Part shown: positions 63,031 to 64,000 of the stretch, one piece after another | Position numbering within the stretch: position 1 is the first letter of the stretch | Layout: every line of letters starts with the position of its first letter | NCBI GenBank assembly: GCA_023473795.1 | Contig: JAMCYS010000023.1 | Span: 27,529 to 91,528 of the forward strand | Direction of reading: 5' to 3' | DNA length: 64,000 bases | DNA from: Chloroflexota bacterium | GTDB taxonomy: Bacteria > Chloroflexota > UBA6077 > FW602-bin22 > JAMCYS01 | The notes under the pieces: model-generated | Told to the model about the DNA's origin: nothing | Databases searched by the model: none | Seen by the model: the letters and a program-made list of their open reading frames with translations, nothing else | Made by a program: the position numbers and the translations under genes

Positions 63031-63807
63031 TTATTCCATGTACACGCCCCCGTCCACTACCAAAGATTGGCCAGTCATGTAGCGGGAATCGTCCGAAGAC
63101 AAGAAGGCGACCACATCGGCCACGTCCGCCGGGGTCTCGACGCGGCCCAGAGGAATCAGGGGGATGCGCTGGCGTAGCGTGTCACCTTTTTGTCTGCCCT
63201 CTATCTTGCCCGTCTCTTCGTCGATATACTCCCACATTTTCGTGTCCACAGTGCCAGGGCATACTGAATTGCAGGTGACCCCGTAGGGAGCGAAGTACAG
63301 GGCGAGGGCACGCGTGACGTTCACCACGGCCGCTTTACTGGCGGCGTAGTGGATGTACAGTGGACGCGGAGTCTTCGCGGCCATCGAGGCCATGTTGACA
63401 ATGCGGCCACTGCACTGCTCGGTGAGATACCGTGCCACGGCCTGGGTGGAATAGATGACGCTCTTGAAGTTAACAGCGTAAAGGCGATCCAGATCCTCGT
63501 CGTTCAGGTCAAGCCATGACTTGATGTGCATAATGCCGGCGTTGTTCACAAGAATGTCTATGCGCCCAAATTCCGCCTGCGCTCGAGCAGCCATTTCCCG
63601 CGTTTCTGCTTGTTTGGATACGTCCACCCCCATTCCCAGTGAGCGTCTGCCCAACGCTCTGATCTCGTTCGCGGTCTGTTGAGCTGTGACTTGATCAATG
63701 TCGGCGGCGAGCACGTCGGCGCCGTCTTGGGCCAGGCGCAGGGCACATGCCTTGCCGATGCCGCGACCGGCCCCGGTCACTATAGCGACTCGGTTCTCAA
63801 TCTTCAT
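63031..63807 (-). CDS. Short-chain dehydrogenase/reductase
   Basis: The 258-residue classical SDR has the NAD(P) loop TGAGRGIG (11-18), LVNNAG, the catalytic Ser in MASMAAK, the YxxxK pair in HYAASKAA and the family end MTGQSLVVDGG. An Asp at the end of beta-2 (AADID) suggests NAD preference. It resembles FabG/3-oxoacyl reductase or acetoin/sorbitol dehydrogenase-like members; the substrate is unknown. An ATG at 63807 with GGAGG about 10 bases upstream starts it. Confidence 0.88.
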   Translation of the reverse strand: MKIENRVAIVTGAGRGIGKACALRLAQDGADVLAADIDQVTAQQTANEIRALGRRSLGMGVDVSKQAETREMAARAQAEFGRIDILVNNAGIMHIKSWLDLNDEDLDRLYAVNFKSVIYSTQAVARYLTEQCSGRIVNMASMAAKTPRPLYIHYAASKAAVVNVTRALALYFAPYGVTCNSVCPGTVDTKMWEYIDEETGKIEGRQKGDTLRQRIPLIPLGRVETPADVADVVAFLSSDDSRYMTGQSLVVDGGVYME

Positions 63808-64000
63808 TGCGTGAAGTCCTCCACCACAAGAATGATGACTAAGCGGTCGCGCAGGCGACAGCCCGTGCCTGTTCCCCGGCTCGCGTCAAGGGCTAGACTA
63901 GTTTCTGGTGCGAAATGGTGCAGTGGACGATGGTTGCCGCCTGCTGTGCCGATTAGTCGCCGTTATGTTGGGAGGGACCATTCTCGTGCCGCCATTAGGC

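Overview
This is a GC-rich, gene-dense bacterial chromosome segment, most likely from an anaerobic or facultatively anaerobic Chloroflexota relative. That placement is inferred from the gene mix: a tungsten-type aldehyde ferredoxin oxidoreductase, a soluble NAD(P)-linked [NiFe] hydrogenase with DRTGG/CBS/PHP companions, an orphan MutL-like protein, DUF2795 proteins, a TGS-less ThrRS and a short SigA. No rRNA gene or other decisive marker is present. Most intact genes start ATG/GTG/TTG behind a visible Shine-Dalgarno, and several promoters close to the -35/-10 consensus can be read directly.

Layout. 1-3.3 kb (minus): F-type ATP synthase operon atpZ/I-B-E-F-H-A, with atpA cut by the window edge. 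3.4-7 kb: a FecR-like protein and a bifunctional Rel. 7.4-15.7 kb (mostly minus): a DUF2795 protein, an HExxH protein, an orphan AmrS radical-SAM protein, a MutL-like/zinc-ribbon operon, an amidohydrolase and CsoR. 15.8-19.2 kb (plus): polyferredoxin, aldehyde ferredoxin oxidoreductase, a MoaD-like protein and Lgt. 19.4-23 kb: CcmB, then a membrane histidine kinase carrying a CXXCH haem motif with its NarL-type regulator. 23.2-35 kb: hydrogenase maturation protease, DRTGG, CBS-HATPase, DRTGG, PHP, HoxE, HATPase, [2Fe-2S] protein, a HoxF fused to a GltD/NfnB-like FAD-NADPH module, a NuoG-like subunit, and the HoxY and HoxH subunits. 35-39.7 kb: HDAC-like deacetylase, DUF554, a tiny zinc ribbon, a broken murE, a cytochrome-c-like lipoprotein and tRNA-Pro. 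39.7-51.4 kb: envelope and central genes (GT39-like, a MetK fragment, D,D-carboxypeptidase, RluB, Cmk, PlsC, IspH, DUF512, GlmS, GT4, VanZ). 51.4-61.6 kb: ScpA, a KGG-repeat protein, ThrS, InfC with an ATT start, FtsH, SigA and MnmA. 61.6-64 kb: a degenerate patch (tRNA-Leu-like sequence, KGG and integrase remnants), then an SDR.

How the parts connect. The ~12-kb hydrogenase locus would couple H2 to NAD(H), possibly NADP(H) and possibly ferredoxin. The adjacent ferredoxin/AOR operon would draw on the same low-potential electron pool. The haem-motif kinase beside a cytochrome-c maturation permease suggests a redox or gas sensor whose target genes are unknown.

Caution. Several genes are disrupted in ways that may be assembly artefacts. 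glmS and sigA each contain a perfect frame-breaking tandem duplication (740 and 625 bp units). murE has a frameshift at a G7 run, a second frameshift and an internal deletion. An archaeal-type metK, a DUF2795 gene, a KGG gene and an integrase survive only as fragments. These should be checked against reads before any biological reading.
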